Assembly: GCA_001464035.1 (NCBI GenBank)
Contig: LNEC01000014.1
Span: forward strand, 62,001-126,000
Reading direction: 5' to 3'
DNA: 64,000 nt
DNA from: Bradyrhizobiaceae bacterium Ga0074131
GTDB taxonomy: Bacteria; Pseudomonadota; Alphaproteobacteria; Rhizobiales; Xanthobacteraceae
Shown: positions 1 to 9,100 of the stretch, piece by piece
Layout: the number at the start of each line of letters is the position of its first letter
Numbering within the stretch: position 1 is the stretch's first letter
Made by a program: the position numbers and the translations under genes
Notes under the pieces: generated by a model
Told to the model about the DNA's origin: nothing
The model's input: only the letters and a program-made list of their open reading frames with translations
The model's database searches: none

Positions 1-1
1 T

Positions 2-1060
2 CGCAAGAGTCTCGACGAAGCTCGCGCCAAATACCGCAAGGTGGTCGGCCTCGAGCCCTTCAACCTGCGCTTCCCGGGAGCCCTCGGCGGGATGCCCGGC
101 AGCAGGGATGAAGCCCTGGCGGTAGCCGTTCGCTTCAATCCCACGATTTTGGCGGCAGGAGCTGATCGCGACGCGGCCAAACACGCCTTCCGCGTAACGG
201 ATGGCGCGCTCGTTCCGACGTTCTCGCTCGAGGGTCGGGCTTCACATAGCGACAATACGTATCCTTACCTCGGCACAACCTTCGAGGACTATAGCGGCCG
301 GGTGGTGATGTCCTGGGACATCTTCCGTGGCGGGCAGGATGTCTGGCGTCGATCGGAGATGGCCGAGCGCCACACCGAGGCGACCATGCGTCACGCGCGA
401 CTGCAGCGCGACGCCCTCGAGTCCATCGACAAGGCGTGGGCGGCCCGCACCATCACCGCAACCCGGGTAGCCGCCTTGACGCGTCAACTGGCAGCGAACA
501 GGAAAACCATCGCTGCTTTCGACAAGGAATATGAGCTGGGCCAGCGCTCCCTGATCGACCTGCTGAATGCGCAGAACCAGTATTTCAACGCCGCGGTGTC
601 GCTCACGTCTTCGCGCGGCGTGATCGTTTTCGCCGATTACCAGTTGCTGGCCGCGATGGGAACGCTCCTTGAATACCTTAAGGCCCCCCCGCCGGTGGAT
701 GCTGCGCCGCTCGATTCGCTTCCGTACAACTTCGTTCCCTACAAGCTGCCCACGCTTCGCATGACCCTGCCGGATACCGGCTCCGAGCCGCTCCGTGTCG
801 CCGATGCGAATCCGGCGGCTGCCGTGGTGAGCGCCTATGCTTCGGCTGAACCTCAGAACGAGGAAGCATTCAGGCAGCGATGGCCGCGCTGGACGTTTGC
901 AGCCAGCCTGCTGGGCGCCGCGGAGTGGTTTGCTGTCAGAAGGCCTGTTCAGCAAGTCGTCTACGTCCCCGCGGAAGGCAGTTCGCAGGCGTATGCGTCA
1001 GCTCAGTCCGGCAAGAAGCCGCACTGGTTGCTCACGGCATTTCCGCAAGACCAAAAGTAG
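2..1060 (+). CDS. TolC-family outer membrane efflux protein, 5' end cut off by window
   Basis: This is the C-terminal part of a TolC-like outer-membrane channel for type I secretion. The reading frame is open from base 2, before the GTG at 41, and encodes RKSLDEARAKYRKVVG, typical of the first TolC helical repeat, so the true start lies upstream. A second efflux-protein repeat follows, with the usual 'YELGQRSLIDLLNAQNQYF' stretch around residues 170-190. After the barrel/helix region there is an unusual tail of roughly 120 residues, rich in Ala and Pro. It lies 187 bases before the ABC exporter and HlyD-like genes on the same strand, so it is probably the LapE/AggA-like pore of this exporter. 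The family call is strong; the role of the tail is unknown. Confidence 0.88.
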   Translation, partial: RKSLDEARAKYRKVVGLEPFNLRFPGALGGMPGSRDEALAVAVRFNPTILAAGADRDAAKHAFRVTDGALVPTFSLEGRASHSDNTYPYLGTTFEDYSGRVVMSWDIFRGGQDVWRRSEMAERHTEATMRHARLQRDALESIDKAWAARTITATRVAALTRQLAANRKTIAAFDKEYELGQRSLIDLLNAQNQYFNAAVSLTSSRGVIVFADYQLLAAMGTLLEYLKAPPPVDAAPLDSLPYNFVPYKLPTLRMTLPDTGSEPLRVADANPAAAVVSAYASAEPQNEEAFRQRWPRWTFAASLLGAAEWFAVRRPVQQVVYVPAEGSSQAYASAQSGKKPHWLLTAFPQDQK

Positions 1061-1131
1061 GCTTAACGGCCGCCGCGGCCGGGCGCATGCGAATGAAACT
1101 GACGCAGTAAACAGCCGCGGCAGGGCTCGCA

Positions 1132-1230
1132 GTTAACTGTCAACAATGAACGTCGGATTCCGCCGATGATTTGTTGGCTGGTTGATGTATTCTGAGCCTG
1201 ACGGATTTCGGGGCACGTTTTATTGTTAAC
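1132..1230 (+). promoter_or_regulatory. Putative promoter region of exporter genes with two GTTAAC palindromes
   Basis: The 187-base gap between the TolC-like gene and the ABC exporter contains GTTAAC at 1132-1137 and again at 1225-1230. The second lies inside TTATTGTTAAC (1220-1230). The same 11 bases occur at 22531-22541 in the promoter region of the giant adhesin. A purine-rich ribosome site, AGAGG, follows at about 1235-1239. A regulatory role is inferred only from the shared motif and position. Confidence 0.3.
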
Positions 1231-1247
1231 GATCAGAGGCATTTACC

Positions 1248-3515
1248 TTGTTATTTCGGACCCCCAAGCAGGATCCCGCCCCTGCCCGAACGGCCAAGGA
1301 CGAGCCGGAGTCGAGGGCCGCCGAACCGACCCGCAAGACGCTCTGCGACGATCCCCTCGCCGCATCATTGACCTACCTCGCCGCCTACCACGGGCGAGCC
1401 GTTAGCCGCGAAGCTCTGCTGGGGGGCCTGCCCATACTGGACGGCAGGCTGTCGGTTGCCCTGTACGACCGCGCCGCCCGGCGCGCCGGATTGGAAACCG
1501 AGGCCATCAAGCGGGACATCCTGGACATTCCCACGCTGGTACTGCCCGCCGTCCTCGTCATGAAGAACGGGATCGGGCTGATCATTCTGGGAATCGATCA
1601 GAAGAACAAGAGCGCGACGATACTCGACCCTACCAAGGAGAGCGCAACCCCGCAGACCGTCCTGCTGAAAACGATCAATGCGGACTATACCGGCTATGCG
1701 TTTCTCGTCCGGGCCGCCGCTGAAGCCAATGCACGCGCGGTCGCGGCGGGTGACCTTCCTCGAAACCACTGGTTTTGGTCCACCGTCAAAGTGCACTGGC
1801 GCAGTTACGGGCACATTGCCCTGGCCGCGCTGCTGATCAACATGCTCGCGCTGGCAATGCCCTTGTTCACGATGAGCGTCTATGACCGGGTCATTCCGAA
1901 CGGCGCCATCCCTTCGCTCATTGCATTGTCCGTGGGCATGGGAATCGCGGTGGTGTTCGACTTCGTGCTGCGCGCCGTGCGCAGTCGCATGATCGACGTG
2001 ACCGGCAAGACCATGGACGTCGTGCTTGCGGCCAATATTTTCGAGCACGTCATGGCGGTAAAGATGGCGCAGCGCCCGGCTTCGGTCGGCATCCTCGCCA
2101 ATCAGCTGCGCGACTTCGATTCGGTGCGCGAGTTCTTCACCTCCGGCAGCGTGGTGTCGGCAACCGATCTGCTGTTTGCCGTGCTGTTTCTCGCCGTGCT
2201 GTTCACGATCGCCGGCCCGCTCGCCTGGATTCCGCTGATCATGCTGCCGGTCATGATTGCGCTCGGCTTCATCATGCAGCGCCCGCTGGATCGGGCGATG
2301 AAACGCCTGCAGGCGGAATCCGCCGCGCGTCACGGCGTATTGGTCGAATCCCTGTCCGGTCTCGAGACCGTCCGTGCAACAGGCGCCGAAGCCCGCATGC
2401 AGACCGCCTGGGAGCGCTCGGTCGCCGCCACGGCGCGATCGGGCGAGGATGTTCACTTCTGGTCTTCGCTGACATTGACCGCCGCCAGTTCGGCCCAACA
2501 GATCACCAGCCTCCTGCTGCTCGTCATCGGGGTGTTTCTCATTCTCGACGGGAAACTCTCGGTCGGCGCCCTCGTCGCCGCCAACATGCTGGCCGGCCGC
2601 GTTCTCGGCCCGATCGCCGGCATCGCCTCGATCATCACGCGAGGGACCCAGACCTTGACTTCGCTGAGGGCGATCAACCGCGTCATGTCGCTGGAGCGGG
2701 AACGGGCACCCGAGCGCGCCTACGTCACCCGACGAATCCGTGATGGGCGCATCAGCTTCGAAAACGTCAGCTTCGCCTATCCCAACGCGGCCGGCAAAGC
2801 GCTGGAAAAGGTTTCGTTCAAGATCGAGGGCGGCGAAAGAATCGGCATTATCGGCCGCGTCGGATCGGGCAAGACGACGGTCGGCCGTCTGCTGCTGGGT
2901 TTCTATGAGGCGCAGGAAGGCCGCATTCTGGTCGATGGCGTCGACTCACGCCAGTACGACCCCTCCGATCTGCGCGCCGGTATCGGATTTGCAATGCAGG
3001 ATACCGACCTGTTCTTCGGAAAGCTGCGCGACAATATTGCGCTCGGAAAGCCGGACGCCACCGATGAAGAAATACTTGCGGCCGCCCGTCTCTCCGGTGT
3101 CGAGAGCTTCATCGCGGGCCATCCGATGGGCTACGACATGCCGATTTCCGAGGGAGGCCGCAGCCTGTCCGGCGGTCAGAAGCAGGCGATCGGACTGGCC
3201 CGCGTCCTGATCAGGAAGCCGCGGGTGCTGTTTCTCGACGAGCCCACCGCGCATTTCGACGTCCGCAGCGAAGGCGAATTCCTTGAACGGCTGAAGGCGC
3301 TCCGCGACGAGCGGATGACGATCATCATCTCCACCCATCGCCTCTCGCTTCTCAACATGGTCGACCGCCTGCTGCTGTTCGACAACGGCCGCCTGGTCGC
3401 CGACGGCCCCCGCGACAAGGTAATGGCCATTCTCCAGGGCAAACCGGTCACGGCTTCGACCGATGCGTTTGCCGGAGCAACAACACTGGTCCAAAAGCCA
3501 AATGCCGCCAACTGA
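1248..3515 (+). CDS. Type I secretion ABC transporter, LapB-like (C39-like domain, permease, ATPase)
   Basis: This inner-membrane exporter would energise secretion of the giant adhesin. The 755-residue protein has a basic N-terminal tail, then a C39-peptidase-like domain (about 35-150). Where true C39 peptidases carry the catalytic Cys it reads DDPLAASLTYLAAYHG, so it is a non-proteolytic substrate-docking domain as in LapB/HlyB. A six-helix permease follows (about 175-450), then the nucleotide-binding domain: Walker A GRVGSGKTT (536-544), signature LSGGQKQAIGLARV, Walker B VLFLDEP with Asp664, and the H-loop in STHR. The start is TTG with AGAGG eight bases upstream. The next gene, the fusion protein, overlaps its 3' end. 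The assignment is firm; the substrate is inferred from the neighbouring adhesin. Confidence 0.95.
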   Translation: MLFRTPKQDPAPARTAKDEPESRAAEPTRKTLCDDPLAASLTYLAAYHGRAVSREALLGGLPILDGRLSVALYDRAARRAGLETEAIKRDILDIPTLVLPAVLVMKNGIGLIILGIDQKNKSATILDPTKESATPQTVLLKTINADYTGYAFLVRAAAEANARAVAAGDLPRNHWFWSTVKVHWRSYGHIALAALLINMLALAMPLFTMSVYDRVIPNGAIPSLIALSVGMGIAVVFDFVLRAVRSRMIDVTGKTMDVVLAANIFEHVMAVKMAQRPASVGILANQLRDFDSVREFFTSGSVVSATDLLFAVLFLAVLFTIAGPLAWIPLIMLPVMIALGFIMQRPLDRAMKRLQAESAARHGVLVESLSGLETVRATGAEARMQTAWERSVAATARSGEDVHFWSSLTLTAASSAQQITSLLLLVIGVFLILDGKLSVGALVAANMLAGRVLGPIAGIASIITRGTQTLTSLRAINRVMSLERERAPERAYVTRRIRDGRISFENVSFAYPNAAGKALEKVSFKIEGGERIGIIGRVGSGKTTVGRLLLGFYEAQEGRILVDGVDSRQYDPSDLRAGIGFAMQDTDLFFGKLRDNIALGKPDATDEEILAAARLSGVESFIAGHPMGYDMPISEGGRSLSGGQKQAIGLARVLIRKPRVLFLDEPTAHFDVRSEGEFLERLKALRDERMTIIISTHRLSLLNMVDRLLLFDNGRLVADGPRDKVMAILQGKPVTASTDAFAGATTLVQKPNAAN

Positions 3516-4752
3516 TTTCGCCTTCGCAAATGACATCCGCAGCGCCGCCGCCCTGCGCACGCCGCGCACCTCGCGGATGCTGTTGTTGACCTTCCTCGCC
3601 ATGCTGGTGGCGTTCCTGACCTGGGCGCATTTCGCGATTCTGGAGGAGGTCAAGCGCGGCAACGGACGTGTCGTGCCTTCGCGACAGACCCAAGTGGTGC
3701 AGACGCTCGAAGGCGGCATCGTCACGGCGATCCTCATTCAGGAGGGCGCGATTGTCCAACAGGGTCAAACGCTGATGCGGATCGACGACACCAAATTTGC
3801 CTCCGAGTTTGGTGAAATACGGGAAAGGCGCGCGGCGATGGCTGCTCGCGTCGCCCGGCTCGAGGCCGAGGCGCGTGGGCGCAGCGAGGTCACATTTCCC
3901 GATCAACTGGACCAGGTCGTGCCCGCTTCGGTCGCCACCGAGACCAGCGTGTTCAAAATGCGGTCGCAAAAAGTCGCGCAGGATGTGGATGTGCTGAACC
4001 AGCAAGTCACGCGACTGACCGGAACGCTCAAGCTGCTCGATCGCGAGCTCAGCCTCACCCGCAAACTCTATGAACAAAAGGTGGTGCCCGAAATCGAAAT
4101 GCTGCGGCTGGACAGGCAGGCGACCGAGATGCGCGGCCAGCTCGCCGAGGCGCAATCGAAGATCGCCAATACGCTGGCTTCGTTCCGTTCGCAGGCCGAC
4201 GAGGATCTCGCGAAATCCAAAGGCGATCTGGCGGTGCTGGATGAAAACATCAAATCGGCGCAGGACCGGGTCAGGCGCACCGACCTCAAGGCTCCGGTAC
4301 ACGGCATCGTCAACAAGTTGAACGTCACCACGATCGGCGCCGTGGTGCAGCCCGGCGCCAATGTCATGGATATCATCCCGCTGGACGATTCACTGCTGGT
4401 TGAGGGCCGCATCCGGCCCCAGGACATCGCCTTCATCCGGCCCAACCAGGACGCGGTGGTCAAGATTTCGGCCTACGACTCCTCGATCTACGGTTCGCTG
4501 AAGGGCAAGGTCGAACGCATCAGCGCCGATACCATCGTCGACGAGAAGGCCGAAAAGGCCGAGCGGCAGGAAACGTTCTACCGCGTCATGGTGCGGACGG
4601 AAAAAAACCATCTCGGAACGGCCAAGAATTCTCTCCCCATCATCCCGGGCATGGTGACCACGGTCGAGATCCTCACCGGCGAGAAATCCGTGCTGGACTA
4701 CCTGCTCAAGCCGGCCCGCAGCTTGCGCGATGAGGCGCTGCGCGAGCGCTGA
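3502..4752 (+). CDS. HlyD-family type I secretion membrane fusion protein, LapC-like
   Basis: This periplasmic adaptor joins the ABC exporter to the TolC-like pore. It has a short cytoplasmic tail, one transmembrane helix (LLLTFLAMLVAFLTWAHFAIL), a biotinyl-lipoyl-like half motif (VVQTLEGGIVTAILIQEGAIV), a long alpha-helical hairpin rich in Glu/Arg/Gln, then the second lipoyl half (TDLKAPVHGIVNKLNV) and a C-terminal beta-barrel domain. The length of 416 residues is normal for the family. I chose the ATG at 3502, which overlaps the exporter stop by 14 bases and starts MPPTDFAFANDIRS. An ATG at 3463 would add 13 residues. Neither has a strong ribosome site, consistent with translational coupling. 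Confidence 0.93.
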   Translation: MPPTDFAFANDIRSAAALRTPRTSRMLLLTFLAMLVAFLTWAHFAILEEVKRGNGRVVPSRQTQVVQTLEGGIVTAILIQEGAIVQQGQTLMRIDDTKFASEFGEIRERRAAMAARVARLEAEARGRSEVTFPDQLDQVVPASVATETSVFKMRSQKVAQDVDVLNQQVTRLTGTLKLLDRELSLTRKLYEQKVVPEIEMLRLDRQATEMRGQLAEAQSKIANTLASFRSQADEDLAKSKGDLAVLDENIKSAQDRVRRTDLKAPVHGIVNKLNVTTIGAVVQPGANVMDIIPLDDSLLVEGRIRPQDIAFIRPNQDAVVKISAYDSSIYGSLKGKVERISADTIVDEKAEKAERQETFYRVMVRTEKNHLGTAKNSLPIIPGMVTTVEILTGEKSVLDYLLKPARSLRDEALRER

Positions 4753-4993
4753 GCCGTTGCGGCTTGCTTAACGGACTTCGAACTTCAATCTCTCAATTTT
4801 AAGAACTTCAACTGATCAATTCTGAGCGAACAGGCCAACCCACAGTTGACCGCCTTTTCTCAATTCCCTGAGCCGCCAAGCCAGTTTAACCCGGCCTAAG
4901 TCGCGATACCGCAATCTGCGTCCCGATAACAGCGGGGAGCGCGGATCGACGCACAAGACGTCGGCTGACGTTCCCGAAAAAGGGGACGTCTCG

Positions 4994-6028
4994 ATGACAC
5001 CGCGTCAGAGGTTGCGGAAGCTCGGCTTGTCCGGGCTGATCACTGCGCTCGTTTTCTCGGTCAGCGCCCACGCAGGGTCATCCCGTGTGATGGCGGCCGA
5101 TGAACCGGATGACGATGTCGCTGTCGAATTCATGCCCGGCTCCGATCGAAACCGGGGACCGGCACGGCCGCCCGCGACATTCTTCAGCATCAACGCGGTT
5201 CTGGCCAAGCTCGACCGTCAGCGCGGCCGCGGCCCCGATGCGGTCCGCTTCGCATCCCTGACGCCATCGAATGTCGCAACGGACGCAGCGCCCGCGGCGA
5301 AGCAGGCGCCGCCGGTCGGTAAAGAGCCGTTCGGCCTGTTCACCTTTCGCGCGCCGGACGGCATGCTGTGGCGGAAATGGCGGGGCATCGAGGCCGACAT
5401 GGCCCGGGAGCAGGTCATTCTGGACCGCTGCCGCGCCGATTCGGAACACTGCCCGCCGCACGCCGCGCAGTTCCTGCGCTTGATCAACGCCGTTAGCGCC
5501 AGGTCAGGCCGTGCCCGGCTCGAAGAGGCCAATCGTGCCGTCAACATGGCGATCCGCTACGTCAGCGATCACGCCCTGCACGGCGAAGCCGACCGCTGGA
5601 GTGCGCCGCTGGCGAGCATTGCGGTTACGAAAGGCGACTGCGAAGACTACGCGATCGCCAAATACGTCGCGCTACGGGAGGCCGGCGTCGCCCGCGAGAA
5701 CCTGCAGCTGGTGCTGGTTCGCGACCGCTCCGTGCGGCAGGACCACGCGGTGCTGGCGGCCCGCCTCGACGACCGCTGGCTGATCCTGGACAACCGGCAA
5801 TCCCTGCTGATCGAGGATGCCGACGCCTCGAGCTTCATCCCCTTGTTCGCCATCAATCATGACGGGGTGCATCTGTTCGCGGCGCCCTATGCCAGGCGCG
5901 CGCTGCCGGACGATCAAACTGCGGCGGCGCCTGCGGCCGCCGGCGAGGCCGCTTCGTTCGAATGGACGGGATCCGAGGCGGCCGATCAGGGTGCGTCGGA
6001 TTTCGGTCGCCTGCCCCTGTTGATGTGA
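4994..6028 (+). CDS. lapG: Exported transglutaminase-like cysteine protease, LapG-like (BTLCP)
   Basis: This is a periplasmic cysteine protease of the bacterial transglutaminase-like family, whose best-known member, LapG, cuts the N-terminus of a surface adhesin to release it. The catalytic triad is visible: Cys216 in KGDCEDYAIAKY, His251 in RQDHAVLAARL, Asp266 in WLILDNRQ. A signal peptide (about 1-30, ending SAHA-GS) is followed by a low-complexity stretch before the catalytic domain. At 344 residues it is longer than the roughly 230 of Pseudomonas LapG. An AGGGGA-like ribosome site lies just before the ATG. It is downstream of the exporter genes and convergent with the giant adhesin, whose residues 122-125 (PAAG) match the LapG site. 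LapG function is an inference from motif and context. Confidence 0.9.
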   Translation: MTPRQRLRKLGLSGLITALVFSVSAHAGSSRVMAADEPDDDVAVEFMPGSDRNRGPARPPATFFSINAVLAKLDRQRGRGPDAVRFASLTPSNVATDAAPAAKQAPPVGKEPFGLFTFRAPDGMLWRKWRGIEADMAREQVILDRCRADSEHCPPHAAQFLRLINAVSARSGRARLEEANRAVNMAIRYVSDHALHGEADRWSAPLASIAVTKGDCEDYAIAKYVALREAGVARENLQLVLVRDRSVRQDHAVLAARLDDRWLILDNRQSLLIEDADASSFIPLFAINHDGVHLFAAPYARRALPDDQTAAAPAAAGEAASFEWTGSEAADQGASDFGRLPLLM

Positions 6029-6173
6029 CGCGCGGGCGGATGCACCGCTCGCCCGGCTGAACGGCGGGGCCTGGACGCAAAATCGCGAAAACAACCCCAT
6101 GCAACGTAGAAACCGGGCCGCGGCTCGCAGCCCTCGTGCTGCGTCCGGGCCCCGTCGTCACCCGCATCCCGCT

Positions 6174-9100
6174 TCAGGAGGCCGCCAGCTGCATCGCAAG
6201 CTGGGCCTGCTCGTGCATGATCGCGATCGCAGCGGGCACCGTGGAGCCTGCATCCGCCACCGGAGCCTCGCCACCCTGCGGCTGCTGCGGCGGAGCGACA
6301 TCTCCGACGGCCTGTTGCAGCGCGCTGAGGTCGATATCGCCCCCGCCGTGATCGAATTCCACGGCGATGTCGGCGGCCGACGTGCCGAGCGAGGCATCCA
6401 GATCGACTTCGACGAAGGTACCGGTCGTGCCATCCGCGTAAGTGAACGAACCGATGCCGGCAATGTTCTGCCCGTCGATGGGAGCACCTGGCGTGGTCGC
6501 CAGCTCGATGCTGGAGATGCCGAGATCGCCGAGCCTGGTCAGTTCGCCGCCGTCGCTGACGCCATTGTGGTTGGCATCCTGCCAGACCGTGAGGTCGCCG
6601 AACGCCGCATCCCGGCTGTCGATCACGCCGTCATGGTTGCCGTCGAGGCTCGCCAACGCGGCGATGCCGTCGGCGAAACTGCCGCCATTGAACGTCGGCG
6701 TGAACAGCTCGTTGCCGTTTTCGATTCGACCGGAGCCGTCGACGTCGAGCGCGAGGATGCCGTCTCCGCCATTGGCGGTCCAGGCGAGCCGGTCCTGCGC
6801 GCCGTCGGAGTTGATGTCGAAGGAGACACCGTTTTCGAGCGAGCTGAACGAGACGCCGTTGTGGTCGAGGTCGAGGACGATGGGGTCGACCGTGGTGCCG
6901 AGAAGCGAGTTCAGGTTGCTGATCGTTGTGCCGGACAGGTCTACGAGCGTATATCCGCCCGCGTCACCATCATTAGTGGTAGTTTGCTGATAGATGAACG
7001 TGTGCGTCCCGATGGCTCCCGAGGTCGTGAATGCGAGAGTTGCACCCGCACCTCCGATATCGGACTCTCTCAGGTAGTCCACAACGGCTGCGAGACTTGC
7101 AGTCGAAGTAACCGAACGCGCGGTCGTGAAGCTATCGGTCCCAAAGAAGGTGGCCATACCGTTGAGCGTCGAATGCGACTCCACCGTATCGCCCGAGATC
7201 GTCAGTTCGGAGTCGCTTCCATTGACATTACCAGCGGTCGCAGCTGTCGCGGCAACAACAAGGTCAAGCTTATCTTCGGCCGTGTTGAAGCCTGTGATCA
7301 CATCATAACCGACAATCGTGCCACTGTCTCCGCTGCCTCCCAAGGTACTGATCGAGTCATTTGTACCGAACCGGAACGTGTCGGCACCGGCCCCACCGTT
7401 CATTTGGTCGGCGCCCAGACCACCGATGATAGTATCTGTCCCGGAACCGCCCGTAATGTTGTCGATACCGGTTGAACCCGTAATGGTAAACCCTTCGGTC
7501 TGGTCCGACAGAACAAGCGTCGTGTTTGCGGCGGTCAGAATCACATTCTGGATACTGGTGATCTGCGCGTTGTTAACGTCGTTGAAGCTGGCGCCGACCC
7601 TGAGCGTGTTGGTACCGCCACCGCCGTTGAGCAGCGCGTCATTTGCGGCACCGACGATGACGTCGTTGCCTGCGGCACCCGTGATCGAGTCTGCTCCACC
7701 CGATCCGGTGATGGTGAAGCCTTCTGTCTGGTTGGACAGATTCACAGTGGCTGCATTCGACAGCAACACGTTCTCGACGCCGATCAGCTGAGCATCGGTC
7801 GCGTTGTTCAGGTCAGTCGACGTGGCATCAAGCGCCAGCGTGTCTGTGCCACCGCCACCAGTGAGTGAGTCGGCACCGGCAAAGAGGTTAAAGGTGTCGC
7901 CCGCTGTCCCGCCGATGAGAACGTTTGCACCGGACGAGCCGGTCAGATTTACAGCGCTGGTTGCAGCGGACGCATCGATATTCTCGAAGCCGTTGACAGT
8001 CGTGTTGTCGCCCGTCGTCTGGTCAGCGTTCGCCAGATTGACGGCCACAACTACCGCGCCGGTCATTACCAGGGTATCGCCCGCCCCGCCGTTGGCGCCG
8101 CCGTCCAGGGTCAGGCCAGCCGTGTTGTAGTAACGCACACGGTCGTCGCCGGCGCCTGCGGCAACCGTGCCGCCGCCTGCGAGCGTGTCGATAATGTCAT
8201 TGCCCGAGCCGGCGGTGACCGCGTCGCTTCCGGAGCTGCCGGTAACGGTGAAGCCTTCGGTTTGGTCGCCCAGGTTGATCGTCAGTCCGGACGCCGCAAT
8301 CGTCAGGTTCTCGACGTGGGCGAACTGCGCATCGCTGCCGTCGTCGAACGACACTTCGAACTCGAGCGTATCGGTTCCTTCGCCAGCCACTTCGATCGCG
8401 CTGTCGCCGGCATCGTCGACTACGTAAGTATCGTTGCCGGCTCCACCCACCATCAAGTCGGCACCCGTACCGCCGTCAAGCGTGTCGTCGCCGCTGTTGC
8501 CGATGAGGACATCATTGCCTTGATAACCGAGGATGATATCGGCGCTACTGCTGCGACCAATCAGGATGTCGCCGAGACCGGTACCGTCAAGCGTATTCTG
8601 CCCGGCCTGGTCGCGGTCGACCGAAACGCCTCCCGTATCCGACGCGGCGGGCGAAGTGGTCGAGCCGGTATAAGTAAAGGTGCCGCCGTCATCGTCGCCA
8701 TTGCTGGATTCGGTGAAGGTGACAATGACGCCGACATGCGTCACCGAACCGTCGCTGGCATTGTTCACGGCGGTGACGGCGATCGCTTGTCCGTTCGCAT
8801 CGCTGTCGTTGTACAGCAGGGCATAATCCGGGATCGCGATCGTATCGGCGCCGCTCGCGCCGGCCTGGTTCGTGATCACGCGGTCGTCCCGCACGATGGG
8901 CGGCAGGTCCGCACTCGCCACATTGATGCTCAGCGTACTGGACACGAGATCGCTGTCGCCATCGATCAGGGCGTATCCGATGGATTCGGTGAAGCTGCTG
9001 CCGAACAGTCCCGGCGGCGTATAGGTGTAAGCGCCATTGTCGAGATCGACGACCAGCGACGCGCCGGAGACGAGCGCGATGGTAAGTTGATTTGTCGCGG

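Noticed and set aside
8100..8600. Short tandem DNA repeats resembling a CRISPR array
   Set aside because: They are codons for glycine/aspartate-rich RTX nonapeptides in frame with the adhesin; no constant repeat with unique spacers is present.
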